The translations under genes were made by a program, and so were the position numbers. The notes beneath the pieces were generated by a model, which worked only from the letters and a program-made list of their open reading frames with translations, had not been told where the DNA came from and searched no databases. DNA of 64,000 nucleotides from Bacteroides propionicigenes (GTDB lineage Bacteria; Bacteroidota; Bacteroidia; Bacteroidales; Bacteroidaceae), in NCBI RefSeq assembly GCF_018390535.1, contig NZ_JAHBBW010000005.1:186001-250000 (forward strand). Direction: 5' to 3'. Positions 1-8,690 of this stretch are shown here, piece after piece. Positions within the stretch are counted from its first letter, which is position 1, and each line of letters begins with the position of its first letter.

Positions 1-7
1 TCGCCAA

Positions 8-616
8 ATGGAAAAAGGCGTGAAGTTTACGGAACTGATGGAAGACAAAGAGCTGTGCCCCAATATTACGTATTATGGTGAAGCGAGATGGGGAGAAAAG
101 GTGACAAAATCCGTTATTGTGACGTTTCATTCGAATGGAGATATAGAATGGGCGGAGAGATACTTGACGGAAGATGAAGAACAGCTCCCCCTTGTTGCCG
201 GTGAAACGAGATTGCGGAGAACAAAGAGACTATCCGGTATTGTGAAGTTTGAACGGAATGAAAAAGGAGATATGGTACTGAAAAGTCCTGATGTGGATGA
301 ATATGACATATGCGATATGTGCCTCATTATTGATGACAATGTACAAGAACGACTGTACGGAAGGGGATATGATATGGAGTATAAAACAGCGTACATGATG
401 GAAATACAAGAAGAACTGCGGAAAAGCGGTTTGGATTTGGAGCATACAACAGCACGTCTGGTGAGAATGCCGATAATTCCTTTTGTTTTTTTCACTGACG
501 GGAAAAAGGATATGTTTATGAATATCAAACAAGGTTACAGTATCTATACTCCTAATGGCCATGAATGGAAAGCAGGCAAAGTTTACCGGCTTTATGATTA
601 TCTGATAAATTGGTGA
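8..616 (+). CDS. Hypothetical protein, possibly 5'-truncated
   Basis: I do not recognise the family. The protein of about 202 residues is soluble-looking and rich in charged residues, with no signal peptide or membrane segment. The frame stays open to the window edge upstream of the chosen ATG, so the real start may lie outside. It is followed 44 bases later by a lipoprotein gene on the same strand and lies in an AT-rich stretch of unknown genes that differs from the cobalamin genes downstream. It could belong to an accessory cluster such as toxin/immunity genes, but nothing in the sequence proves that. Confidence 0.6.
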   Translation: MEKGVKFTELMEDKELCPNITYYGEARWGEKVTKSVIVTFHSNGDIEWAERYLTEDEEQLPLVAGETRLRRTKRLSGIVKFERNEKGDMVLKSPDVDEYDICDMCLIIDDNVQERLYGRGYDMEYKTAYMMEIQEELRKSGLDLEHTTARLVRMPIIPFVFFTDGKKDMFMNIKQGYSIYTPNGHEWKAGKVYRLYDYLINW

Positions 617-660
617 TTAATCATGGAATCACATTATATGAAGTGAGGGGTTAATATCAA

Positions 661-1539
661 ATGAAAAAGATAAGCAAAGCAGTTTTTGTATTTGTGTTAT
701 CCCTGTTTGTTTGCGTGCAAATGGGATGTACACATCATCGTTGTGTCCCATTCAACCGGAAAGGTTGGGACGAATGGGACGGACATTATTATTCCAGAAA
801 GTTCATGGTTGACGATTTGGTAAATAACCGTCTGAAGGTAGGAATGACTTACCGGGAAATACTGAACCTATTGGGAGAATCCTATTTTGTGAATGAAGAG
901 GATTCGATGCCCGGCATCCGTTATGAAATAGACATTGAGTATCAACTCCTCGACATTGACCCCTACAAGGGAAAAGACTTATTCATAAAATTCGGTAAAG
1001 ACTCCTTAGTGGCCAGTTATAAACTTATTGAATGGAAATCCGGTTACATACCGGAAGCAGAGAACATATTGGATATACATTACACTGTAACCCAAAGAGG
1101 GCCCGTCGAAGTGGACGATTTGTTAGCAAAAGGATACAAAGTAATCGGCCGCTACAAATTGTACAATCCGCACCCCCGCCCGATAACATCCGCCGATGCT
1201 CGGTTTATCGCCGGAAAATTAAGCGGGTGGCTGAACTCCTCTTATCCTCAAAAGACATTCCGGCTCGCTTTGCAAAACCTCACGGCAGAAAGCATCAGTA
1301 ATCACATGAAATATACGTTTACCATGCTATCTTACAAAAGAATTCTTGAAGGAGACTTTTATTGTCTGAAATTGCAAGCGGACGATAAGGAAACCGTTAG
1401 TATCTATATTGCTAAAGCTCTGTGCGATGACGAGAATTACGACGATACGGAAGAGTGTGTGGTATATCCTTTCTTTACAGAAGCATGGCATGAAAATATA
1501 ATGGATTCTAACCCCTATAAACCGGGAGAATTATGGTAA
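661..1539 (+). CDS. Putative lipoprotein with a BamE/SmpA-like N-terminal segment
   Basis: The 292-residue product begins with a lysine-containing n-region and a hydrophobic stretch ending in Q-M-G-C (Cys at residue 23), a plausible lipobox, so it is probably a membrane-anchored lipoprotein. Around residues 57-72 the segment [14 protein letters not shown] resembles the motif seen in SmpA/BamE-like small lipoproteins. The rest shows no motif I recognise. It has no acidic run after the Cys, so surface export is not predicted. It is followed 18 bases later by another membrane-anchored unknown. Function unknown. Confidence 0.7.
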   Translation: MKKISKAVFVFVLSLFVCVQMGCTHHRCVPFNRKGWDEWDGHYYSRKFMVDDLVNNRLKVGMTYREILNLLGESYFVNEEDSMPGIRYEIDIEYQLLDIDPYKGKDLFIKFGKDSLVASYKLIEWKSGYIPEAENILDIHYTVTQRGPVEVDDLLAKGYKVIGRYKLYNPHPRPITSADARFIAGKLSGWLNSSYPQKTFRLALQNLTAESISNHMKYTFTMLSYKRILEGDFYCLKLQADDKETVSIYIAKALCDDENYDDTEECVVYPFFTEAWHENIMDSNPYKPGELW

Positions 1540-1557
1540 TTAAAAAAACAGAAAATA

Positions 1558-2166
1558 ATGAGATATAAAAAGACTGTCAGATTGATACTGATATTCGTAA
1601 TCATTGTTGGAAGTATTGGACTCTTTTATTCCAACGTATTGCAACCTCCGTTTATCCACATAAATGACGGTAAACGTTTGGTAAATCCAAGAGGAACAGA
1701 CAGTATTTATATCTATACCGAGGATATATTGGTGGCACATCCTCCTAAGGATACTTTGGAGCGCATGAAGATGATGATAAACTATCATGATACAGCAGGC
1801 TTATCTTTAGCCGATTTAAAAAAACGAGGAGACATTACATTTTATTATATGGGATTTTCGAAAAACACCTGTGCTACCCGGAAATTTTATTTAGAGAAAC
1901 AAAGGAATGTAGAATGCAACAGTAATGAAATCTATATAGGAGATATTTGCATTGTCCGCATGGAAGAAAGTCCTGATAAATGGAAGATTGAGATAAGTTA
2001 TAATCTGGGGACAGAACCCGACGCCGATTATATCGGGCCAAAATTAAAGTACTACATTTTATATGATGAAAGAGATTCTAATTTTTATGAGAAGCATAAG
2101 TATGATGAAATCGTACGATATTACCATGAGTTGCAGGAACGAAAACGACATATAAAGGGTGAGTAA
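1558..2166 (+). CDS. Hypothetical membrane-anchored protein
   Basis: The 202-residue protein carries one N-terminal hydrophobic segment (about residues 8-26) preceded by basic residues, typical of an uncleaved anchor or signal peptide. The remainder is hydrophilic with no recognisable domain. It starts 18 bases after the preceding lipoprotein gene on the same strand, so the two are probably co-transcribed. Function unknown. Confidence 0.65.
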   Translation: MRYKKTVRLILIFVIIVGSIGLFYSNVLQPPFIHINDGKRLVNPRGTDSIYIYTEDILVAHPPKDTLERMKMMINYHDTAGLSLADLKKRGDITFYYMGFSKNTCATRKFYLEKQRNVECNSNEIYIGDICIVRMEESPDKWKIEISYNLGTEPDADYIGPKLKYYILYDERDSNFYEKHKYDEIVRYYHELQERKRHIKGE

Positions 2167-2197
2167 GTGATGGCAGAAATAAAGGAGTGTTTGTAAT

Positions 2198-2429
<232 letters not shown>

Positions 2430-2516
2430 TGAGAGGAAAAGCAACGAATAGATGGAGAAAGTGAATAGAAGCGGAATAAGCAATCAATATAAAAGCTATT
2501 TTAAACTATAAAATCA

Positions 2517-3506
2517 ATGAATAACGTATTAAATATCATAAAATCAAGAGTGTTGCTATATTGCACATTGCTTGTCATCGTTTGCAGTTGTACCAAAACG
2601 GTGAAACAAAGTAAAGATTTTGACATTGTTGAAACGAACGAATATATAAATATATACAACTCCAAAGGAAAGCTGGACTCAGTGAAAATTACCCAAAAAC
2701 AATTGATGTACGAGTCGAACGTACTGACTTCGGTAAATATATATACCGGTTTGCATACATACACTTATCAGAATAACAGTCTCTATTCTATCACTGAGAC
2801 AAGTGAACCGAAAAAAAATATAGTAAGAACCACCTATTATAAAGATAAGTCTGAAGAAACTATTGAGCTTAGGAACAATAAAGATACAATTAACTATTAT
2901 TTCTACCAATATCGGGATGATGATAAAAAGCAGCTTGAGTATACGCGGATGATACAACGGCTTAACGGTAGACCGATTATCGACATTGACATTAATGACA
3001 ATTACGAAGAATGGCGCTTTTATCACAAAGACTATCTGTTTAAGATTATCAGGCATGACTTCAACAGTTCTCAGACTGAAGAAACCTATTTCTTTGACAC
3101 CATTCCTGACAAAGAGGATTTGCAATCCATACCAAAATCAAAAAACAAGCAATTCATTAAATACCATACGTACAATACCATAAATGATACTTTAATTGAA
3201 AAATACTTCACCAACGGGAAAGTTGATATGGTTGTTAAGAAATACAACGATAACGGCAAGGAAATGGAGCACACCTGTGCTACCGATGGCTTTGAAATAC
3301 TTCATATCCGGTATAAAGAGAAAGATATGGATGTAACCGTGACAAGCTCTCCTTTCATGGGTAATAGTGTAGACAGCGTATACGCTAAAAATGGAAAAGA
3401 TATGAGAGCAGTCCGAGTCGATGATGAGACGAGATGTCTGATAACATACGACTATGACCGGTATGGCAATTTAACAAAAGAAGTGAGAAAAACCAAGTTC
3501 TTTTAA
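2517..3506 (+). CDS. Putative lipoprotein with YD-repeat-like C-terminus
   Basis: The 329-residue protein has a hydrophobic signal segment ending V-C-S-C (Cys at 25) followed by T-K-T. The body is rich in Tyr, Asp and Asn and is probably all-beta. Short blocks such as YDYDRYGNLTKEV near the C-terminus resemble the YD motif of Rhs-type repeats, though there are too few to call an Rhs protein. It is the last of the AT-rich unknown genes. A hairpin terminator follows at 3527. Function unknown; an envelope or immunity-type role is only a guess. Confidence 0.65.
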   Translation: MNNVLNIIKSRVLLYCTLLVIVCSCTKTVKQSKDFDIVETNEYINIYNSKGKLDSVKITQKQLMYESNVLTSVNIYTGLHTYTYQNNSLYSITETSEPKKNIVRTTYYKDKSEETIELRNNKDTINYYFYQYRDDDKKQLEYTRMIQRLNGRPIIDIDINDNYEEWRFYHKDYLFKIIRHDFNSSQTEETYFFDTIPDKEDLQSIPKSKNKQFIKYHTYNTINDTLIEKYFTNGKVDMVVKKYNDNGKEMEHTCATDGFEILHIRYKEKDMDVTVTSSPFMGNSVDSVYAKNGKDMRAVRVDDETRCLITYDYDRYGNLTKEVRKTKFF

Positions 3507-3526
3507 TGATTATAACATAATACGAA

Positions 3527-3566
3527 AAAAATCAGATAGAAATCTTTTGATAACTATCTGATTTTC
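3527..3566. terminator. Bidirectional hairpin terminator
   Basis: The inverted repeat ATCAGATAG (3531-3539) / CTATCTGAT (3554-3562) is flanked by an A run on the left and a T run on the right, so it can stop transcription in both directions: the lipoprotein gene on plus and the tRNA on minus. Confidence 0.75.
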
Positions 3567-3573
3567 TTTTAAG

Positions 3574-3646
3574 AGCGGCAAGCGAGGTTCGAACTCGTGA
3601 CCCTCAGCTTGGGAAGCTGATGCTCTACCAACTGAGCTATTGCCGC
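3574..3646 (-). tRNA. tRNA-Gly (anticodon CCC)
   Basis: Read on the minus strand, the sequence folds as a full cloverleaf. The acceptor stem is GCGGCAA/TTGCCGC, the D-arm is GCTC/GAGC, and the anticodon stem TCAGC/GCTGA encloses the loop TTCCCAA, giving anticodon CCC. The T-arm contains GTTCGAA. The 3' CCA is not encoded. A -7 box (TACCTTTG on minus, 3680-3687) lies about 30 bases upstream of the mature 5' end. Confidence 0.95.
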
Positions 3647-3739
3647 GGGGTATGTCTTCCTTTGTGCTGAAAACGTTGGCAAAGGTAATGAAATCTTTTA
3701 AAAAAGAAAAAATGAAACCGCTAAAAAAATGTTCTGTTC

Positions 3740-3770
3740 TTGCCACTGCCACAGAAATCATGTACATTTG
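3740..3770 (+). promoter_or_regulatory. Bacteroidota-type promoter of cobU
   Basis: TTG at 3740-3742 and TACATTTG at 3763-3770 are separated by 20 bases, matching the Bacteroides housekeeping consensus (TTTG, about 19-21 bases, TAnnTTTG). Transcription would begin near 3777, only about 20 bases before the cobU ATG. That leaves no room for a cobalamin riboswitch. Confidence 0.7.
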
Positions 3771-3795
3771 CTTCCCGTAAACTTCAAGCAAATCA

Positions 3796-4314
3796 ATGAA
3801 ACGAATCATACTTATCACCGGCGGAGCCCGTTCGGGCAAAAGTACTTATGCGGAAAAACTGGCGCTCAGTCTCTCTCCCAACCCTGTCTACCTTGCTACG
3901 GCACGTATATGGGATGAAGAGTTTCGCAAACGAGTGATACACCATCAGGAAAGACGCGGCGCTGAATGGACGAACATAGAAGAAGAAAAAGAATTGAGCC
4001 GCCACGCACTGTCCGGGCGCATAGTCCTGATAGACTGCATAACGCTGTGGTGCACTAACTTCTTCTTCGATTTGAATGCAGACACAGACCAAGCCCTCAC
4101 CGCTGCCAAAGAAGAATTCGACCGCTTTACCGCACAAGATGCCACTTTTATTTTCGTCACGAATGAGATAGGCATGGGCGGCACATCCGAAAACGAGATA
4201 CAACGGAAATTTACGGATATGCAAGGTTGGATGAACCAATACATAGCCTCGCAAGCAGATGAAGTGATTCTGATGGTATCCGGCATAGCGGTGAAAATTA
4301 AAAATGAAGAATAA
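3796..4314 (+). CDS. cobU: Bifunctional adenosylcobinamide kinase / cobinamide-phosphate guanylyltransferase
   Basis: CobU phosphorylates adenosylcobinamide and then transfers GMP to give adenosylcobinamide-GDP, in the cytoplasm. The 172-residue length is normal. The P-loop GGARSGKST occupies residues 9-17. The His pair at 49-50, in a HHQERR context, corresponds to the region holding the guanylylated histidine of the family. It is the first gene of cobU-cobT-cobS-cobC, with a gap of 24 bases to cobT. Its promoter is directly upstream. Confidence 0.95.
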   Translation: MKRIILITGGARSGKSTYAEKLALSLSPNPVYLATARIWDEEFRKRVIHHQERRGAEWTNIEEEKELSRHALSGRIVLIDCITLWCTNFFFDLNADTDQALTAAKEEFDRFTAQDATFIFVTNEIGMGGTSENEIQRKFTDMQGWMNQYIASQADEVILMVSGIAVKIKNEE

Positions 4315-4338
4315 AGAATTAAAAAATAAAAGAATACG

Positions 4339-5376
4339 ATGAAAACATTTCATATCTCCCGGCCGGACGAAGCCATCCGCCCGGCATTGATTGATAAAAT
4401 CAATAATCTGACCAAACCGAAAGGCTCCTTAGGTACTCTGGAAAGCCTTGCACTGCAAATCGGACTTATCCAACAGACTTTAACTCCTACCCTTCAACAT
4501 CCCCAGAACATCATCTTCGCCGCCGACCACGGTATCGTGGAAGAGGGTGTCAGCCTTTCGCCCAAAGAAATCACTTGGCAGCAAATCAGCAATTTCCTTC
4601 ATGGCGGTGCAGGCGTCAACTTCCTGTGTCGTCAGCATGGTTTTACGCTAAAAATAGTGGATGCCGGAGTAGATTATGACTTGCCTTATGAAAAAGGTAT
4701 CATCAATATGAAAGTACGTAAAGGTACGCGCAATTACCTGCATGAAGCCGCAATGACCGAGGAGGAAATGGAACTTTGTCTCGAACGGGGCGCTGAAGTG
4801 GTGCGTCGTTGCCACGAAGAAGGCAGCAATGTACTGAGTTTCGGAGAAATGGGGATAGGCAATACTTCCTCTTCTTCTTTATGGATGACTTGCTTCACAG
4901 GTATCCCGCTGAAAGAATGTGTAGGTGCGGGAAGCGGTCTGGACAATGCGGGTATCCGCCACAAGTATGAGGTACTGAAACAAGCACTGGACAACTATAA
5001 AGGAGATGGCTCGCCACGCGACATCATCCGCTATTTTGGCGGGTTGGAAATGGTAATGGCAGTAGGCGCCATGCTGCAAGCCGCCGAACTGAAGATGATT
5101 ATTCTGGTAGACGGATTCATCATGACAAACTGTATTCTCGCAGCCGGAAAGCTGCATCCCGAAGTACTGGATTATGCTATCTTCGGGCATTGCGGAGACG
5201 AATCCGGACATAAACTTATACTTGATTCACTAAATGTCAACCCATTATTACACTTAGGATTAAGGCTTGGAGAAGGCACAGGAGCAATTTGTGCATATCC
5301 CATTGTAGACTCGGCAGTCCGTATGGTTAATGAAATGGATAACTTTGCCCACGCCTCTATTACCAAATACTTTTAA
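4339..5376 (+). CDS. cobT: Nicotinate-nucleotide-dimethylbenzimidazole phosphoribosyltransferase
   Basis: CobT makes alpha-ribazole phosphate from nicotinate mononucleotide and a lower-ligand base. The 345-residue length is close to the enterobacterial enzyme (about 356). The N-terminal substrate-binding region contains [15 protein letters not shown], the middle has [11 protein letters not shown], and the C-terminal GEGTGA motif (311-316) supplies the expected catalytic Glu312. The next gene, cobS, starts 5 bases after the stop, indicating one operon. The base attached cannot be inferred from the sequence; no bluB or bza genes are in the window. Confidence 0.96.
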   Translation: MKTFHISRPDEAIRPALIDKINNLTKPKGSLGTLESLALQIGLIQQTLTPTLQHPQNIIFAADHGIVEEGVSLSPKEITWQQISNFLHGGAGVNFLCRQHGFTLKIVDAGVDYDLPYEKGIINMKVRKGTRNYLHEAAMTEEEMELCLERGAEVVRRCHEEGSNVLSFGEMGIGNTSSSSLWMTCFTGIPLKECVGAGSGLDNAGIRHKYEVLKQALDNYKGDGSPRDIIRYFGGLEMVMAVGAMLQAAELKMIILVDGFIMTNCILAAGKLHPEVLDYAIFGHCGDESGHKLILDSLNVNPLLHLGLRLGEGTGAICAYPIVDSAVRMVNEMDNFAHASITKYF

Positions 5377-5381
5377 GGCTC

Positions 5382-6122
5382 ATGAATATATTGGCTGCAT
5401 TTATCTTCTTTACACGACTTCCTTTCTGGAAAATAAAGGAAGTGCCCGCCGAATGTTTCAAGCACGTAGTACCCTATTGGCCGCTGGCAGGCTGGCTGAC
5501 CGGAGGCATCATGGCAGGTACTTTATGGCTTGCCGGACAGATATTGCCTATATCCATAGCCTGGGTTATGGCTGTCATCGCCCGGTTGCTTGCCACAGGT
5601 TGCCTGCACGAAGACGGATTGGCGGACTTTCTCGACGGATTTGGCGGCGCCACCACCCGTGAGCGCACGCTTGCCATTATGAAAGACTCGCATATAGGCA
5701 GCTACGGCGTTATCGGTTTGATAATCTATTTCTTACTGTTGTCACAGCTATCCTTCCTTCCCCTGCACCTTCTCTGCATACTTGTATTTTGCGGCGATTG
5801 CTGGTCGAAGTTCTGTGCATCCCAGCTCATCAACTACCTGCCATACGCCCGTAAGGAGGAAGACAGCAAAGCCAAAGTGATATACAACCGTATGAATTGG
5901 CACGAACTTCTCACTGCATTCATATGCGGACTATTACCGCTGATAGTGCTTCTGCCCGTAAAGCTATGGGTCGCCACTTTGTTTCCGCTATTGACCTTTG
6001 TCTTGCTCTGCCGACTGATGAAACGCCGCCTGCAAGGATATACGGGGGACTGTTGCGGAGCGGCTTTTTTGCTTTGTGAATTATCATTCTATATAGGAAG
6101 CGTAATTTTAATTATGAATTAG
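5382..6122 (+). CDS. cobS: Adenosylcobinamide-GDP ribazoletransferase (cobalamin synthase)
   Basis: CobS is the integral-membrane enzyme joining adenosylcobinamide-GDP and alpha-ribazole (phosphate). The 246-residue protein is strongly hydrophobic with about six membrane segments. It carries the family motif HEDGLADFLDGFGG near residue 80. It lies between cobT and cobC, 12 bases before cobC, in the nucleotide-loop assembly operon. Confidence 0.95.
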   Translation: MNILAAFIFFTRLPFWKIKEVPAECFKHVVPYWPLAGWLTGGIMAGTLWLAGQILPISIAWVMAVIARLLATGCLHEDGLADFLDGFGGATTRERTLAIMKDSHIGSYGVIGLIIYFLLLSQLSFLPLHLLCILVFCGDCWSKFCASQLINYLPYARKEEDSKAKVIYNRMNWHELLTAFICGLLPLIVLLPVKLWVATLFPLLTFVLLCRLMKRRLQGYTGDCCGAAFLLCELSFYIGSVILIMN

Positions 6123-6134
6123 GAAATGTAAATT

Positions 6135-6665
6135 ATGGAAATAGTATTTATCCGACACACCTCTGTCGATGTTCCGTCCGGTGTATGTTACGGTCAGACA
6201 GATGTCCCCCTGAAACCGACTTTTGAACAGGAAGCGGCCGTTACCAAAGAGAATTTGAAAGCATATTTGCCTTTCAACCATGTATATACCAGTCCGCTCA
6301 CACGCTGTGTACGCCTTGCCACCTACTGCGGATATCCTGATGCGGAACATGACAAGCGTATTATGGAGATTAACTTCGGAGATTGGGAAATGAAACCTTT
6401 CGACCGTAACGACGACCCTCGTCTGCAGGAATGGTATGCCGATTATTTGAATGTTGCAGCCACCGGTGGAGAATCGTTCGCCATGCAATACCAACGTGTC
6501 AGCCGGTTTCTGGACGAACTGAAAACCAAACCATACCAACGGGTGGCAATCTTTGCACATGGCGGTGTGTTGATTTGCGCACAGATATATGCCGGGCTCA
6601 TCAAAGCCGAAGAAGCATTCAGCGCACTGACACCTTACGGGGGCATCATCAGAATTGTCCTATAA
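6135..6665 (+). CDS. cobC: Alpha-ribazole phosphatase family (histidine phosphatase)
   Basis: The 176-residue protein belongs to the phosphoglycerate-mutase-like histidine phosphatases. It has the N-terminal I-R-H-T motif (catalytic His9) in place of the usual RHG, a central RIMEINFGDWE with the acidic catalytic residue, and a C-terminal F-A-H-G-G motif with the second His. Position after cobS supports dephosphorylation of alpha-ribazole phosphate or cobalamin 5'-phosphate. The 3' end overlaps the convergent cbiB gene by 17 bases, with no terminator between them. Confidence 0.88.
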   Translation: MEIVFIRHTSVDVPSGVCYGQTDVPLKPTFEQEAAVTKENLKAYLPFNHVYTSPLTRCVRLATYCGYPDAEHDKRIMEINFGDWEMKPFDRNDDPRLQEWYADYLNVAATGGESFAMQYQRVSRFLDELKTKPYQRVAIFAHGGVLICAQIYAGLIKAEEAFSALTPYGGIIRIVL

Positions 6666-7641
6666 GAGACAAACAGGTAGCCGTGACGATGGCAACTATT
6701 ATCATAATCCATTCTGCACAACGGTTGATGCGCACGGCAACCTGCATATCTTCCGTTGTCAAAGGACGCTCATTCTCCCCGATATAGGGTTTCCACACCT
6801 CTTCTCCAAAATAGTTGTGAGGTCCGCCAAAACGACAGTTCAAGATTCCGGCAAGAGCCGCTTCGGGATAGCCGGAATTGGGACTGGCATGCTGATTGCC
6901 ATACTTCCCTACAAAGAGCAGCAATGAGAACCTGCCGGAAGCCGCTACCATAAGAAAAGCAGTCAAACGTGCAGGGATATAATTGGCAACATCATCCAAG
7001 CGCGCTGCGAAACATCCGAACCGGCGATACCGTTCATTCCTGTATCCTATCATGGAGTCCAGTGTGTTTATCATCTTATAAGCAATCATTCCCGGCACCC
7101 CCAATACAATGTACCAAAACAACGGAGCAATAACCCCGTCACTCAAATTCTCCGCCAATGTCTCCAATGCCGCTGTACGTACTTCCTGTGCCGAAAGCCC
7201 GGAAGTATCACGTCCTACGATACGGGCCACCTGCCGCCTGCCTTCTTCCAAAGAACAGTCTGCGGCCTTAAACACTCCACGAACCTCACGCACCAGCGTA
7301 GTGCCGGCAAGGCAATAGAAGATAAGCAGTACTTGCAAGGTCAAAAGCAGTCCGGGTGAATAATGCGCCGCCCAACGCAGCAAAAACAACGTAAGGAAAT
7401 AAACGCCTGCCACAAGTATCAATGACATGGAAGCCCCTTTCAAGAAGCGGGCACCCCCATTATTCAAATGACGCTCACCGAAAGAAATAGCTCTGCCGAA
7501 AGCCACCACAGGATGCGGCAACCAAGCCGGATCACCCAGCCAATGGTCCAGCAACCATGCCGTAAGCAGCGGAAGGTTCAGATTAAAAGCAATGCCTAAA
7601 ATGATAATTATATCTTCCATAAAAATATTTCCCGCATTCAT
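6649..7641 (-). CDS. cbiB: Adenosylcobinamide-phosphate synthase
   Basis: CbiB is the membrane enzyme that attaches (R)-1-amino-2-propanol phosphate to adenosylcobyric acid. The 330-residue protein has several membrane segments and the family's LLDHWLGDPAWLPHPV motif near its N-terminus. Internal blocks such as SDGVIAPLFWY and MINTLDSMIGYRN are also family features. It starts 3 bases after the cobD stop. An alternative start at Met8 (7620) is preceded by GGGAAA and may be the true one. Third gene of cbiP-cobD-cbiB. Confidence 0.93.
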   Translation of the reverse strand: MNAGNIFMEDIIIILGIAFNLNLPLLTAWLLDHWLGDPAWLPHPVVAFGRAISFGERHLNNGGARFLKGASMSLILVAGVYFLTLFLLRWAAHYSPGLLLTLQVLLIFYCLAGTTLVREVRGVFKAADCSLEEGRRQVARIVGRDTSGLSAQEVRTAALETLAENLSDGVIAPLFWYIVLGVPGMIAYKMINTLDSMIGYRNERYRRFGCFAARLDDVANYIPARLTAFLMVAASGRFSLLLFVGKYGNQHASPNSGYPEAALAGILNCRFGGPHNYFGEEVWKPYIGENERPLTTEDMQVAVRINRCAEWIMIIVAIVTATCLSLIGQF

Positions 7642-7644
7642 AGA

Positions 7645-8682
7645 TTATAAATCCAAGCTCATAAATCTTGCAATCGCCGCCACCAGCCTGTCATTTTCTT
7701 CCGGGGTCTGCGTGGCGATACGGAAGAACTGTTCGTTCAGCCCTGCAAAATTGGAAGCGTCCCGAATGAGAATGCCATATTCTCCGGCAAGATAATCCTT
7801 CAAAGCAGATGCCCTTCCCATACGAAGCCTCACCAACATAAAATGCGTTTGCGTAGCCCATACTTCCAATCCGCCGATGGCTTGAAGCGCAACGGACAGA
7901 CGTGCCGTTTCTTCCAAATAAGCCGCCACATCCAACGGATTGGGAACATCATTCTCCAGCAAAAACATTCCCGCTTCAATGGCAAGCTGATTGACCGACC
8001 AAGGCATACGGTTAGTCCGCAATCGTGCCAGCAAACCGGAATTGCCCGTCACATAACCAAGCCGCAAACCGGGAACAGCATACCTTTTTGTCATGGAATG
8101 CAACAGCAGGACATTGGAATATTCCGCCGCCTCTGCCGGAGAAAAGAGCGGGCATAATGTAAAGAACTCATAAGACTGGTCTATAATAAAACAAACCTGC
8201 GGATTATGTTCTATCAGCTCACGCATATATTCCTTATCAACCACCGTTCCTGTCGGATTATTGGGATTGCACAGCCAACACATCCGCACATCGTCCGGCA
8301 AGAGATACCCGTCTTGCTCTTGAGGCAACTGATATAATGAAGTCACCCGGTGTCCGTGCATACGGCAGGCATCCGCATACTCTCTGAAGGTAGGTTGCAA
8401 AATAGCCGTATTCGTGCCCCGGAAAGTCTGTGCTATGAGATAGATTGCCTCAGTTGCGCCGTTTGTCACACAGACGGCATCGGCAGGCAGATGACAGCGT
8501 CGGGCTATTCGGGCTTCAAGCGTGTAGGGTTCCGGTTCGGGATAGTGGCCGATACCCTCAATCCGCTCGCACAGGTGTGCTTTCAATAGGGAAAGATCCA
8601 CCTTGCTGTAAACGTTGGAACTGAAATTAGCCGTTATCGGGCGGTTATATTTGTAGGAGTCATCTCCATGTCCTTCAATCAT
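7645..8682 (-). CDS. cobD: L-threonine-O-3-phosphate decarboxylase
   Basis: A PLP-dependent fold-type I aminotransferase-like enzyme that makes (R)-1-aminopropan-2-yl phosphate for CbiB. The 345-residue protein has the N-terminal Asn-rich substrate segment (FSSNVY), CNPNNPTG (138-145), the Asp-containing IIDQSYEFF, and the PLP lysine K199 in HSMTKRYAVPGLRLGY. Its position between cbiP and cbiB separates it from histidinol-phosphate aminotransferases, which look similar. The gap to cbiP is 8 bases. Confidence 0.93.
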   Translation of the reverse strand: MIEGHGDDSYKYNRPITANFSSNVYSKVDLSLLKAHLCERIEGIGHYPEPEPYTLEARIARRCHLPADAVCVTNGATEAIYLIAQTFRGTNTAILQPTFREYADACRMHGHRVTSLYQLPQEQDGYLLPDDVRMCWLCNPNNPTGTVVDKEYMRELIEHNPQVCFIIDQSYEFFTLCPLFSPAEAAEYSNVLLLHSMTKRYAVPGLRLGYVTGNSGLLARLRTNRMPWSVNQLAIEAGMFLLENDVPNPLDVAAYLEETARLSVALQAIGGLEVWATQTHFMLVRLRMGRASALKDYLAGEYGILIRDASNFAGLNEQFFRIATQTPEENDRLVAAIARFMSLDL

Positions 8683-8690
8683 ATCTCTAT

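Noticed and set aside
7645-8682. Histidinol-phosphate aminotransferase (hisC)
   Set aside because: The fold is the same, but the gene sits between cbiP and cbiB with no his genes nearby, so CobD is the better call.
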